The notes beneath the pieces are model-generated. The model worked only from the letters and a program-made list of their open reading frames with translations, had not been told where the DNA came from and did no database searches. The position numbers and the translations under genes were made by a program. Of a DNA stretch of 64,000 bases, positions 40,581 to 48,941 are shown piece by piece. The number at the start of each line of letters is the position of its first letter. The first letter of the stretch is position 1. This DNA is from Nocardioides alcanivorans (GTDB lineage Bacteria; Actinomycetota; Actinomycetes; Propionibacteriales; Nocardioidaceae), in assembly GCF_021555175.1 (NCBI RefSeq), contig NZ_JAKGRW010000054.1:53501-117500 (forward strand), given 5' to 3'.

Positions 40581-41705
40581 GGAGCCTCCGCAGGGTCGGT
40601 GAGGGTCAGGTGGGCGACCAGGTGGAAGCGATCTGAGGTCGCGTGTGCCTCGAGGTCGCCGCCGAGTGGCGCGAGGCGCTCGCGCAGGCCCGTGATGCCG
40701 GCGCCCTCGACGACGGGCGCGCCGTCGACACCGTCGTTGGTCACGTCGAGGGTGGATGCCGCCCATCGGATGCACACGTAGGACGCTCGCGAGTGTCGGA
40801 GCACATTGGTGACCGCCTCCCTGATCACCCAGGCGGCAGCTTCGTGCAGCGCGAGGGGAGTCCCTCGACCTCCACCTCGGCGCGGATCCCGGCCGACGCC
40901 AGGAGGAGCGGGCCCCTTCGAGCTCTTGCGTGAGGTCGGTCGTGCGATAACCGCGGGCGAGCTCGCGGGCCTCGCGCAGGGCGGTGTGAGCTGTGGACCG
41001 CACCTCGAGCATCTGCTCCGGGGCACGTTGGTCACCGCGTGCCGCCAAGGTGGCGGCGAGCTCCGCCTGCACCGCGATGGTCGAGAGGCGGCGCCCCAGC
41101 ACGTCGTGGACGTCTCGGGAGAAGCGGAGCCGCTCCTCGGCGACGGCGAGTGCCGCCTGGGCCGTGCGCGCCTGGTCGAGCTCGATGACCACCGCCAGGA
41201 GCCAGAGGGAGACCCGCACGGTGAAGACCAGGAAGAGCGCGATCAGCAAGGAGGCGGGTGCGAACCACGGATTGCCGGCCGCCGCGGCCGGGAGCGCGGT
41301 GAGCGCAAGGAGCAGGGCTGTCACCGCGCGGCGGTCCCGCAAACCGCCGAGCGCCAGCGAGGAACTGGCGAAGACCACCATCACGGCGGTTCCCCGCACC
41401 TCGTTGTCCTGGGGCAGGCCGAGGGCCAGCACCAGGACCACCAGGGCGAGGAACGGAGCGATGCTGCGCCAGGGCAAGGGGCCCGCTGCCGGGTGGAGCG
41501 CCATCACGTCCCGGATCACGCGGGACGCCGCCGCGGCGAGCAGCAGTGAAGCGACCGTGACGAGGGTGAACCACGGTTGGTGCTCACCAGCCGCCGAGGC
41601 GGAGCGGAGGAGGATGTAGCCGACGAAGCCCCACAGCAGCAGGTGGAGCGACTGGCGGGTGTAGAGGTCGACCCGCTCCACCTGGGAACCGCCCCGCCAG
41701 CCCAT
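40577..41705 (-). CDS. NarL-type sensor histidine kinase (two frame breaks)
   Basis: Membrane sensor of the HisKA_3/DesK class, about 376 aa when restored. Five or six membrane spans occupy residues 18-165; the phosphoacceptor box is RFSRDVHDVLGRRLSTIAVQ. The ATPase domain is split: one base is lost near 40905 and one near 40860, and adding a C at each restores ARSLLASAGIRAEVEVEGLPLALHEAAAWVIREAVTN, followed by LGGDLEAH. The ATG at 41705 has TAGGGT seven bases upstream. The partner regulator overlaps its stop. The ABC exporter upstream on the same strand may be a target or signal source. Confidence 0.88.
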
Positions 41706-41712
41706 GTCCACC

Positions 41713-41718
41713 ACCCTA
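41713..41718 (-). promoter_or_regulatory. -10 box TAGGGT, leaderless start of the kinase
   Basis: Reverse-strand TAGGGT ends seven bases before the kinase ATG at 41705, which also argues for that ATG over the GTG at 41714. Confidence 0.5.
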
Positions 41719-41747
41719 GTTGAGTCGTTCCGAGGGATGCCGACTGC

Positions 41748-42514
41748 TCACGCGCGGGGCTCCCACTGCATCGAGCGGACGGCCAGCCACACGGCGAGCA
41801 CGATCCACGCCACGAGCACCGCGACCGGCTGGGCCGCGGCCGCCCAGGTGTCGGCGAAGTCGAGGGTCCGCTCCGTGCCGGGCTCGCCGAATCCGAACCA
41901 GCTGGTGCGCACCAGGTCGGTGAGCGCCGCCCCGGGCGTCAGGTCGACCCAGTCACGCACGGACTCCGGGAAGGCGACACTCATCTGCCCCACCACGGCG
42001 AGCAGCACCACCGGCATGCTGGTCAGTTGCGCGGCCTCGGCATTGCGGGTCCACGCGGCGGTCCAGAAGGAGAAGGTGGCGAAGAGGGCGCCGACGAGCA
42101 GCACCGTGGCGGCATAGACCACGGGGTTGAGAGGAGCCCGGTGCCCGGTCGCCAGCGCGATCGGCACGGCCAGGGCGGCGACCACCACGAGGATCGCGAA
42201 ACCGGGCAGCGCGAGCGCCACCAGGAGCTCCCGTCACGGGCCTCGCCGGAGCGCAACCGCTTCAGCACGAGTTCGTCGCGACGGGAGACGAACTGTGCCA
42301 ACACGTTGTAGAAGACGGGGAAGAGTGCAGCAAAGGTGAGGGTGGTGGTGATCGCCGCGGCGCCAACCCCGCCGTCGTCCCCGACGAGCAGCAGGAGGAG
42401 CGGTGCCAGGGGGAGGACGACGGCGTACACGAGGGCCAGCCGATTGCGCATGAGCAGGACGGTGTTCCAGCGCGTGAGGGTACGCACACGGCCGGGATCG
42501 AGGGTCAGGTCCAT
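41748..42514 (-). CDS. ABC-2 type permease (one frame break)
   Basis: Membrane subunit of an export ABC transporter, about 255 aa with six spans. RVRTLTRWNTVLLMRNRLAL leads to a first span, then the RRDELVLKRLRSGE loop common to this class. The frame is lost near 42228 (GACGGGAGCTCC); one extra G restores RSGEARDGELLVALALPGF and the remainder to QWEPRA. ATG 42514 overlaps the stop of its ATPase partner (TGATG). Substrate unknown. Confidence 0.88.
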
Positions 42515-43434
42515 CACCGGTCTCCTTCGGTGGACGGCTCGGAGCTTGCGATGTCGAGGAAGACGGATTCCAAGGTGGCGGTGCGTGCCTGCAGACCTTC
42601 GAGCGTGTGCCCGGCTCGGTCGGCCCAGACCAGGAGGTCGGTGAGGGTGCGCTGCAGGTCGGCGGTGCGCAGGACGGTCGTCCCCCGGTCATGGGTGACC
42701 TCGACCGCCAGGTCGGGAAGCTGGGGCAGGGAGAGGAACTGGATCGTGGCGGGGTGGCCCTCGGCGATCTCGTGCGGGCTGCCGGAACGCACGATGCGTC
42801 CGGCATGCATGATCTCCAACCGGTCCGCCAGTGCTTCCGCTTCCTCCAGGTAGTGGGTGGTGACCAGCACGGTGGTGCCGGTGTCGCGCAGCCCGCGCAC
42901 CAGCTCCCACACGTCGCGGCGACTCTCGGGGTCGAGGCCGGTCGTCGGCTCGTCCAGGAACAGCACCTCGGGGTGGGCGAGGAGCGTGCAGGCGAGATCG
43001 AGGCGGCGGCGTTCGCCGCCGGAGAGCACCCGCACCCGAGTGGCGGCCCGACCGGTGAGGCGCAGCAGCTCCAGCAGCTCGTCGACCGGCCGGGCCCGGC
43101 TCACCAGGCCGCTCCACATGCGCAGCGTCTCGCGGACGCTCAGGTCGCCGGAGAAGCCGCTGGCCTGCAGGAGCACGCCGGTCCGTCGACGCACCTCGTC
43201 GCGGTCACGCCACGGGTCCAGTCCGAGCACCCGCACCGAACCACTGGCGGCGGGCGCGAGGCCCTCGATGACCTCCAGGGTGGAGGTCTTGCCGGCCCCG
43301 TTCGTGCCCAGCAGTGCGGTGACGCTGCCGGCAGCGACCCGCAGGTCGACACCGCGGACCGCCTCGAAGGTCGCGTCGCCGCTGCCGTAGGTACGGCGCA
43401 ACTCGCTCACGTGGATCGCAGATTCCTCGGCCAT
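42514..43434 (-). CDS. ABC transporter ATP-binding protein
   Basis: Motor subunit for the permease above, 306 aa, unbroken. Walker A LGTNGAGKTST near residue 42, Q-loop VLLQASGFS, signature LSGGERRRLDLA, Walker B LFLDEPTTGLDP, and H-loop TTHYLEEAE are present, with a C-terminal extension as in the DrrA type. The neighbouring histidine kinase and regulator suggest a signal-controlled exporter, which is inference from position. Confidence 0.92.
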   Translation of the reverse strand: MAEESAIHVSELRRTYGSGDATFEAVRGVDLRVAAGSVTALLGTNGAGKTSTLEVIEGLAPAASGSVRVLGLDPWRDRDEVRRRTGVLLQASGFSGDLSVRETLRMWSGLVSRARPVDELLELLRLTGRAATRVRVLSGGERRRLDLACTLLAHPEVLFLDEPTTGLDPESRRDVWELVRGLRDTGTTVLVTTHYLEEAEALADRLEIMHAGRIVRSGSPHEIAEGHPATIQFLSLPQLPDLAVEVTHDRGTTVLRTADLQRTLTDLLVWADRAGHTLEGLQARTATLESVFLDIASSEPSTEGDR

Positions 43435-43557
43435 GTCCCCAGCCTCCCGGAGACCCGGTGGACGCGGCAGTCCCCGTGCTCATCGATTGGCCATGACATC
43501 TGTCATGTGGGCGGGTCGACCGGGGCCGGCGACTCTCGTGGTGGTCGGGCACTCATC

Positions 43558-43563
43558 TAGGCT
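43558..43563 (+). promoter_or_regulatory. -10 box TAGGCT upstream of the SseB-like gene
   Basis: TAGGCT ends ten bases before ATG 43574. At the usual seven-base spacing the transcript would start at 43571, leaving a three-base leader, or the gene may begin at ATC 43571 in the same frame. Confidence 0.45.
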
Positions 43564-43573
43564 GAGACGCATC

Positions 43574-44092
43574 ATGGTGAACCCCGACCGATTCGCAGGC
43601 GCGCAGCTCCAGGCGAGCGCGTTCCCCGACGACGACGGCTCCCAGGACCCCGAGCTGGTCGCTGCGCTGGAGGCCTGGCGGGCAGACCGCAGCCGCAGTG
43701 CCGACGTACTCCGGGCGCTGGCCTCCTCGCGACTCCTCGTGCCGGTCGTGGCCCTCCTCGGTGAGGTTGAGTACGACGAGCGGGGGCTGGCCCACGACAA
43801 GTCGAGCGACATGGCTGCCGTCCTGATGCAGGGCCGGGACGGTCGGATGGCCCTGCTGGCCTTCACCGGCACCGCCCAGCTCGACGCGTGGAACCCCCAG
43901 GCCCGCCCCGTCGCCGTGCCGGCCGCGGTCGCAGCCCAGTCGGCGATCCAGGACGAGGCGGCCGCCCTGGTGATCGACGTGGCCGGGCCCACCACCTTCG
44001 TGGTGGGGGCCGACGACCTGGTCGGACTCGCTGCCGGGTGGGAGCTGGTGGAGGTCGACGGCCAGTCCGGTTGGCTCAAGCCCGCGGAGTGA
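43574..44092 (+). CDS. SseB-like domain protein
   Basis: A 172-aa soluble protein with the SseB N-terminal-like fold: a helical start (ELVAALEAWRADRSRSADVLRAL), LLVPVVALLGEVEYDERGLA, VLMQGRDGRMALLAFTGTAQLDAWNP and DVAGPTTFVVGADDLVGLAAG. The family is widespread in actinobacteria next to infC, with no firm function. ATG 43574 is chosen for its place just behind a TAGGCT box; an upstream in-frame start would overlap that promoter. Confidence 0.85.
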   Translation: MVNPDRFAGAQLQASAFPDDDGSQDPELVAALEAWRADRSRSADVLRALASSRLLVPVVALLGEVEYDERGLAHDKSSDMAAVLMQGRDGRMALLAFTGTAQLDAWNPQARPVAVPAAVAAQSAIQDEAAALVIDVAGPTTFVVGADDLVGLAAGWELVEVDGQSGWLKPAE

Positions 44093-44142
44093 TCGCGGAA
44101 TACCCACGGCGTCGCGCGGGTTGAGAAGGGTGTCGCGGTCGA

Positions 44143-44173
44143 TTGGCATCAGCGGACACCCTTGGGTTAACCT
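44143..44173 (+). promoter_or_regulatory. Promoter of the infC operon
   Basis: TTGGCA (44143-44148) and TAACCT (44168-44173), 19 bases apart, upstream of a long untranslated leader. The pheS promoter has the same -35 and spacing. A 9-base inverted repeat (AAGGGTGTC and GACACCCTT) overlaps it. Confidence 0.5.
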
Positions 44174-44369
44174 GTGTCTCGACCGATCGGCCTCGATGTG
44201 CACCCGCACACCGGAGCCGGTCTGACAAGCGGAGGCTCTGCCGAGATCGAGGGCAGACTTCCCACCCGCATCGGCCAGGAGGTCGTCGGGTCCGGTCACG
44301 TGACTGAGCAGAGTCCATGCGTGGGCCCCATTCAGATCGCGCGTGAGATGCTGATGTGTCTCGGAGACT

Positions 44370-44397
44370 GGCTTCCGCTTGTGGCGGAAGCCTTTTT
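44370..44397 (+). terminator. Attenuator hairpin in the infC leader
   Basis: GGCTTCCGC and GCGGAAGCC form a perfect nine-base stem with a five-base loop, followed directly by five T. This is a textbook intrinsic terminator inside the leader, ending 27 bases before the infC start. Control of infC-rpmI-rplT by premature termination is known in other bacteria; the anti-terminating partner should lie in 44180-44369. The rest of the 330-base gap holds no gene. Confidence 0.85.
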
Positions 44398-44423
44398 CAA
44401 TTTGTACGTCTTCAGGAGGACAC

Positions 44424-45104
44424 ATCAGCACTGAGCTGCGCATCAACGACCGGATCCGGGTTCCCGAGGTCCGCCTCGTTGGACCCAATGGCGAGACGGT
44501 CGGCATCGTTCCCACGAACGACGCGCTGCGCCTGGCCCAGGAGGCTGACCTCGACCTCGTCGAGATCGCTCCCCAGGGCAAGCCGCCCGTCTGCAAGCTC
44601 ATGGACTACGGGAAGTTCAAGTACGAGAACGCCCAGAAGGCCCGTGAAGCCCGTCGAAACCAGACGAACGTGATCATCAAGGAGATGAAGCTTCGTCCGA
44701 AGATCGACGCCCACGACTACGAGACCAAGAAGGGCCACGTCGTCCGCTTCCTCAAGGCCGGGGACAAGGTCAAGATCACGATCATGTTCCGTGGTCGTGA
44801 GCAGCACCGCCCCGAGCTGGGGTTCCGGCTGCTGCAGCGTCTGGCTGCCGACGTGGAGGAGCTGGGCTTCATCGAGTCCTCCCCGAAGCAGGACGGCCGC
44901 AACATGATCATGGTGCTCGGCCCGCACAAGAAGAAGGCTGACGCCAAGGCCGAGGTCAAGGCTGCCAAGGACGCCGCAGCTGCGGACCTTGCTGCCGACA
45001 GGGCCGACGAGGTCGCGGAGCGCAAGGCTGCGCAGACCGGCCCGGTGGCCCAGAAGAAGGAGCGGCGTCGTTCGGAGAACCTCGACGCTGACATCGACGT
45101 CTGA
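44424..45104 (+). CDS. infC: Translation initiation factor IF-3, ATC start
   Basis: Binds the 30S subunit and checks start-codon pairing. The conserved N-terminus begins STELRINDRIRVPEVRLVG, and the core continues with ALRLAQEADLDLVEIAPQ, KPPVCKLMDYGKFKYE and the C-terminal MFRGREQHRPELG. A lysine- and alanine-rich tail extends beyond the usual end. The only start that fits is ATC 44424, four bases after AGGAGG; infC genes elsewhere use rare AUU or AUC codons for autoregulation. The protein is 226 aa. Confidence 0.95.
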   Translation: MSTELRINDRIRVPEVRLVGPNGETVGIVPTNDALRLAQEADLDLVEIAPQGKPPVCKLMDYGKFKYENAQKAREARRNQTNVIIKEMKLRPKIDAHDYETKKGHVVRFLKAGDKVKITIMFRGREQHRPELGFRLLQRLAADVEELGFIESSPKQDGRNMIMVLGPHKKKADAKAEVKAAKDAAAADLAADRADEVAERKAAQTGPVAQKKERRRSENLDADIDV

Positions 45105-45151
45105 TCCACCCAACAGACTCGCACAAAACGCAAGTAGAGAGCAGCAAATCC

Positions 45152-45346
45152 ATGCCGAAGAACAAGACGCACTCCGGTGCCAAGAAGCGCTTCCGGGTGA
45201 CCGGCTCGGGCAAGATCCTGCGCGAGAAGGCGGGCAAGCGCCACAACCTCGAGAAGAAGGCATCCAAGGTCACGCGCCGGATGTCCGGCACCACCGAGGT
45301 CTCCAAGGCCGACGTCCCCACCGCGAAGAAGTTGCTGGGTCTCTGA
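45152..45346 (+). CDS. rpmI: 50S ribosomal protein L35
   Basis: Small basic protein of the large ribosomal subunit, 64 aa, the normal length. It starts MPKNKTHSGAKKRFRVTGSGK and ends TAKKLLGL. Co-transcribed with infC and rplT, sharing the attenuated leader; 47 bases separate it from infC. Confidence 0.98.
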   Translation: MPKNKTHSGAKKRFRVTGSGKILREKAGKRHNLEKKASKVTRRMSGTTEVSKADVPTAKKLLGL

Positions 45347-45401
45347 GCCTGACCGGCCGACCCATCACCACCCGAGTTTTTGAGCATCAAGGAGTAAAGA
45401 A

Positions 45402-45794
45402 GTGGCACGCGTCAAGCGGGCGGTAAACGCCCATAAGAAGCGCCGGACAACCCTCGAGCGCGCGAGCGGCTACCGCGGCCAGCGGTCGCGTCTCTACCGC
45501 AAGGCCAAGGAACAGGTCACTCACTCGCTGGTCTACAGCTACCGTGACCGCAAGGCCAAGAAGGGCGAGTTCCGCAAGCTGTGGATCCAGCGCATCAACG
45601 CTGCTGCCCGCGCCAACGGCATGACCTACAACCGCTTCATCCAGGGCCTCAAGGCCGCTGAGGTCGAGGTTGACCGCAAGATCCTGGCCGACCTGGCCGT
45701 CAACGACGCCCCGGCGTTCGCTGCGCTGGTCGAGGTGGCCAAGGCTGCTCTCCCCGAGGACGTCAACGCTCCTCGCGAGGACGCCAACGCCTGA
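45402..45794 (+). CDS. rplT: 50S ribosomal protein L20
   Basis: Early-assembling 23S rRNA-binding protein, 130 aa. The N-terminus MARVKRAVNAHKKRRTTLER and core RGQRSRLYRKAKEQVTHSL are typical. GTG start after AAGGAG. In other bacteria L20 binds the operon leader and represses it; whether it does so here is inference. A short acidic tail is added at the C-terminus. Confidence 0.98.
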   Translation: MARVKRAVNAHKKRRTTLERASGYRGQRSRLYRKAKEQVTHSLVYSYRDRKAKKGEFRKLWIQRINAAARANGMTYNRFIQGLKAAEVEVDRKILADLAVNDAPAFAALVEVAKAALPEDVNAPREDANA

Positions 45795-45833
45795 TCCGCT
45801 CCGGCTTCGCGCCGAGCGACGGTCTGCACCGAC

Positions 45834-46651
45834 GTGGCGAGCTTCCAGTCCGACCCCGCACCGCTCTCGATGGGCAACGCGCGGGTCAAGGACGCCCGGA
45901 AGCTCGCCCGTCGTGCATTTCGGGACCGCAGCGGCCACTTCCTGGCCGACGGACCCAAGGCCGTCGAGGGGCGCTGGCCCGCCCCGACTGCGTCGTCGAG
46001 GTCTTCGCCACCTCGGCTGCGGCCGTCGACTTCCCCGAGCTGCACGAGGCAGCCGGTGGCTCGTGGCGCGTCGTCGATGAGCGTGCCCTTGCCTCGCTGA
46101 GCGACTCCACCACTCCTGCCGGCGTGGTGGCCGTGTGCCGCCACCTCGACGTACCCCTCGCGGACCAGCTCATGACCCCGCCGACGCTCCTGACCGTGTG
46201 CGCCGACGTACGAGACCCCGGCAACGCCGGCACCGTCATCCGCACCAGTGATGCAGCGGGCGCCGACGGCGTGGTGCTCGCCGGCAACTCCGTCGACGCT
46301 CACCACCCGCGCACGGTGCGGGCCAGCGTGGGCAGCATCTTCCACCTCCCCGTGTCCAAGGAGCCCGACCCTGCGGAGGCCGTACGCCGCATCCGTGCCG
46401 CTGGTCTGGTCGTGCTGGCCGCTGACGGCACAGGGGAGCAGGATCTCTTCGAGGCCGAGGAACAGGGCTTGCTCGACGGCCCCACCGCCTGGCTGTTCGG
46501 CAACGAGGCCTGGGGACTCCCCGACGAGGTGGCCGCGCTCGCCGACCACCGGGTGCGGATCCCCATCCACGGCCGGGCCGAGAGCCTCAACCTGGCCACG
46601 GCCGCTGCGCTCTGCCTCTATGCGAGCGCGCGGGCGCAGCGCCGGGCGTAG
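45834..46651 (+). CDS. TrmH/SpoU-family RNA methyltransferase (one frame break)
   Basis: 2'-O-ribose methyltransferase acting on rRNA or tRNA. The N-terminal substrate-binding domain reads NARVKDARKLARRAFRDRSG; the SpoU core has DPGNAGTVIRTSDAAGADGV, LFGNEAWGLPDEV and IPIHGRAESLNLATAAALCLY, which form the trefoil knot and bind SAM. The frame breaks near 45970 (GAGGGGCGC); one extra G restores AVEGALARPDCVVEVFATS and 272 aa. GTG 45834 is the proposed start. Its position after rplT is conserved. The target nucleotide is unknown. Confidence 0.92.
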
Positions 46652-46654
46652 ATT
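46649..46654 (+). promoter_or_regulatory. -10 box TAGATT, leaderless start of the kinase
   Basis: TAGATT overlaps the TAG stop of the methyltransferase and ends six bases before the GTG of the histidine kinase. Confidence 0.5.
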
Positions 46655-46660
46655 GCCGCC

Positions 46661-47713
46661 GTGGGCGAGTTCTATCTGGACCTGGTGGCCGACGGCGCCG
46701 TGATCTCCGACGGTGAGGGCCGCGTCGTTGCGATGAACGGCGCCGGGCGACGGATGCTCGCTCTTCCGTTCGACCTCGACGTCACGGGTCGCCCGCTGGA
46801 CGAGGTCTTGATGCTGACCGACCATGACGGCCGCACCTGGGTCGAGGTCAACGAGCCCTACCGCGGACTCGGCACGCGGACCGGGGTGCCCGAGCAGGTG
46901 TGGGTGCTGCCGGACGGCTCCGAGGCGCTGGTCGTGGCCCGCATCCACCGTCCCGCGGTCGACCAGCCGATCGACCGGGTCGCGGTGTCGCTGCGCAGCG
47001 GCCGCGGTCGCGAGCGCCTCGACCGGGAGCGGTCCGACCTGGTGGCCACGGTCGCCCACGAGCTCCGCTCCCCGCTGACCGGGGTCAAGGGCTTCGTGCA
47101 AGCGATGCTCAACCGGTGGGACAAGCTCAGCGACGACCAGAAGAAGCTGATGCTGACGACGGTCAACTCCGATTCCGACCGGCTGAGTGCGTTGATCACG
47201 GAGCTGCTCGACGTGGCCCGTCTCGACACGGGGCGGCTCTCGCTCTATCCGCGTCCCGTCGACCTGCATGCGCTCGTGCAGCGGGTGGTCGCCTCCGTGG
47301 GCGCCGGCACCAACCGCGAGCTCGTGGTCGTGGTCACCGACGAGCTGCCGGAGGTGGTGGTCGACCCGGACAAGACGATCCAGGTCTTCACCAACCTCGT
47401 CGAGAACGCGGTCCGTCACGGAGAGGGCACCGTGCGGATCACGCTGTCGCCGATGGCGGGCAACGCGCCGTTCCCGGGCATCCGGGTGCATGTGGACGAC
47501 CAGGGTGAAGGCATCGCCCCCGAGGTGCGCCGCCGCATCTTCACCAAGTTCTGGAAGCACGGCGTCCGTGGCGGGTCCGGATTGGGCCTGTACCTGGTCA
47601 ACGGACTGGTGCGAGCCAACGGCGGCCTGGTGACCGTCACCGACGCCCCCGGAGGCGGGGCCCGCATCACGATCGAGCTGCCCAGCGAACCGGCATCGGC
47701 AGACCTCGGTTGA
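46661..47713 (+). CDS. PAS-domain sensor histidine kinase
   Basis: Cytosolic sensor kinase, 350 aa, with no membrane span. An N-terminal PAS domain (about residues 5-100, DLVADGAVISDGEGRVVAMN) is followed by HisKA with the phosphoacceptor in LVATVAHELRSPLTGVKGF, and a HATPase domain with NLVENAVRHGEG, VDDQGEGIAP and GSGLGLYLVNGLVRANGG. It is an orphan: no response regulator lies beside it. GTG 46661 with a -10 box six bases away suggests a leaderless transcript. Signal unknown. Confidence 0.92.
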   Translation: MGEFYLDLVADGAVISDGEGRVVAMNGAGRRMLALPFDLDVTGRPLDEVLMLTDHDGRTWVEVNEPYRGLGTRTGVPEQVWVLPDGSEALVVARIHRPAVDQPIDRVAVSLRSGRGRERLDRERSDLVATVAHELRSPLTGVKGFVQAMLNRWDKLSDDQKKLMLTTVNSDSDRLSALITELLDVARLDTGRLSLYPRPVDLHALVQRVVASVGAGTNRELVVVVTDELPEVVVDPDKTIQVFTNLVENAVRHGEGTVRITLSPMAGNAPFPGIRVHVDDQGEGIAPEVRRRIFTKFWKHGVRGGSGLGLYLVNGLVRANGGLVTVTDAPGGGARITIELPSEPASADLG

Positions 47714-47741
47714 GCCGCGGCACGGTCCCGGGGGTAACCCA

Positions 47742-47772
47742 TTGGCAGTCGCCCCCGCCGGGTTCCTAGACT
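47742..47772 (+). promoter_or_regulatory. Promoter of pheST
   Basis: TTGGCA (47742-47747) and TAGACT (47767-47772) with a 19-base spacer, the same -35 and spacing as the infC promoter. The expected start leaves a leader of about 50 bases before pheS. Confidence 0.45.
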
Positions 47773-47828
47773 TGACCGGTCGGCGCCGTACGGACGTCGA
47801 TCCCCACTCTCGATCCGTGAAGGCAGAC

Positions 47829-48938
47829 ATGTCGGGACCCAACTCCGATTACGACCCCGTCGAGGTCACGCCGCTGCGTGCCGACGAGGTCGAAGCCATG
47901 CGCGACGCCGCGCTCGACGCCATCGCCGGTGCCCAGGACCTGGCCGCCCTCAAGCAGGTGCGACTCGAGCACGCCGGCGACCGCTCTCCGCTGGCCCTGG
48001 CCAACCGCGAGATCGGCGCGTTGCCCCCGCAGGCACGCAAGGAGGCCGGAGCCCGGGTGGGCAAGGCCAGGGGTGAGGTCAACAAGGCGCTCGGTCAGCG
48101 CACCGCGGTGCTCGAGGCCGAGCACGCCGAGCGAATCCTCGTGGAGGAGACGGTCGACGTCACGCTGCCCACCGATCGTGTGATCGCCGGTGCCCGGCAC
48201 CCGATCACGACGATGTCGGAGCGGATCGCCGACGTCTTCGTCTCCATGGGCTGGGAGATCGCCGAGGGCCCGCAGGTGGAGGCCGAGTGGCTCAACTTCG
48301 ACGCGCTCAACCTGGGGCCCGACCACCCTGCTCGCACCATGCAGGACACCTTCTGGCTGGAGCCGGCCGAGGCCGCCCTGGTGCTGCGCACCCACACGTC
48401 GCCGGTGCAGGCCCGCACCATGCTCACCCGGAAGCCGCCGATCTACATCGCGTGCCCGGGCCGGGTCTACCGGACCGACGAGATCGACGCGACGCACTCG
48501 CCGGTCTTCCACCAGGTCGAGGGCCTCGTGATCGACGAGGGCATCACCATGGCCCACCTCAAGGGCTCGCTCGACCACTTCGCCACGTCGATGTTCGGTG
48601 ACGGCATCACCACTCGCTTCCGCCCGTCGTACTTCCCCTTCACCGAGCCCTCGGCAGAGGTCGACCTCGTCTGCTTCGTGTGTCGCGGTGCTGCCGTCAA
48701 CGAGGAGGGCGACACCTGTCGCACCTGCCGTGGCGAGGGCTGGATCGAGTGGGGCGGCTGCGGTGTCGTGAACCCACGGGTCCTGGTCGCGTGCGGTGTC
48801 GATCCCGACACCTACACCGGCTTCGCGTTCGGCATGGGCATCGACCGCACGCTCATGTTCCGCCACAACGTCGAGGACCTGCGCGACGTGTTCGAGGGTG
48901 ATGTCCGCTTCACCCAGCCCTTCGGAATGGAGATCTGA
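47829..48938 (+). CDS. pheS: Phenylalanine-tRNA ligase alpha subunit
   Basis: Catalytic subunit that charges tRNA-Phe, working with PheT; 369 aa, unbroken. Class II motifs are seen: HPARTMQDTFWL (motif 1 region), YRTDEIDATHSPVFHQVEGL (motif 2) and FGMGIDRTLMFRHNV (motif 3). A four-cysteine insert, CFVCRGAAVNEEGDTCRTC, lies before EGWIEWGGCGVVNP and is probably a zinc site, typical of actinobacterial PheS. ATG 47829 is chosen at the start of conserved sequence. Confidence 0.97.
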   Translation: MSGPNSDYDPVEVTPLRADEVEAMRDAALDAIAGAQDLAALKQVRLEHAGDRSPLALANREIGALPPQARKEAGARVGKARGEVNKALGQRTAVLEAEHAERILVEETVDVTLPTDRVIAGARHPITTMSERIADVFVSMGWEIAEGPQVEAEWLNFDALNLGPDHPARTMQDTFWLEPAEAALVLRTHTSPVQARTMLTRKPPIYIACPGRVYRTDEIDATHSPVFHQVEGLVIDEGITMAHLKGSLDHFATSMFGDGITTRFRPSYFPFTEPSAEVDLVCFVCRGAAVNEEGDTCRTCRGEGWIEWGGCGVVNPRVLVACGVDPDTYTGFAFGMGIDRTLMFRHNVEDLRDVFEGDVRFTQPFGMEI

Positions 48939-48941
48939 TCA

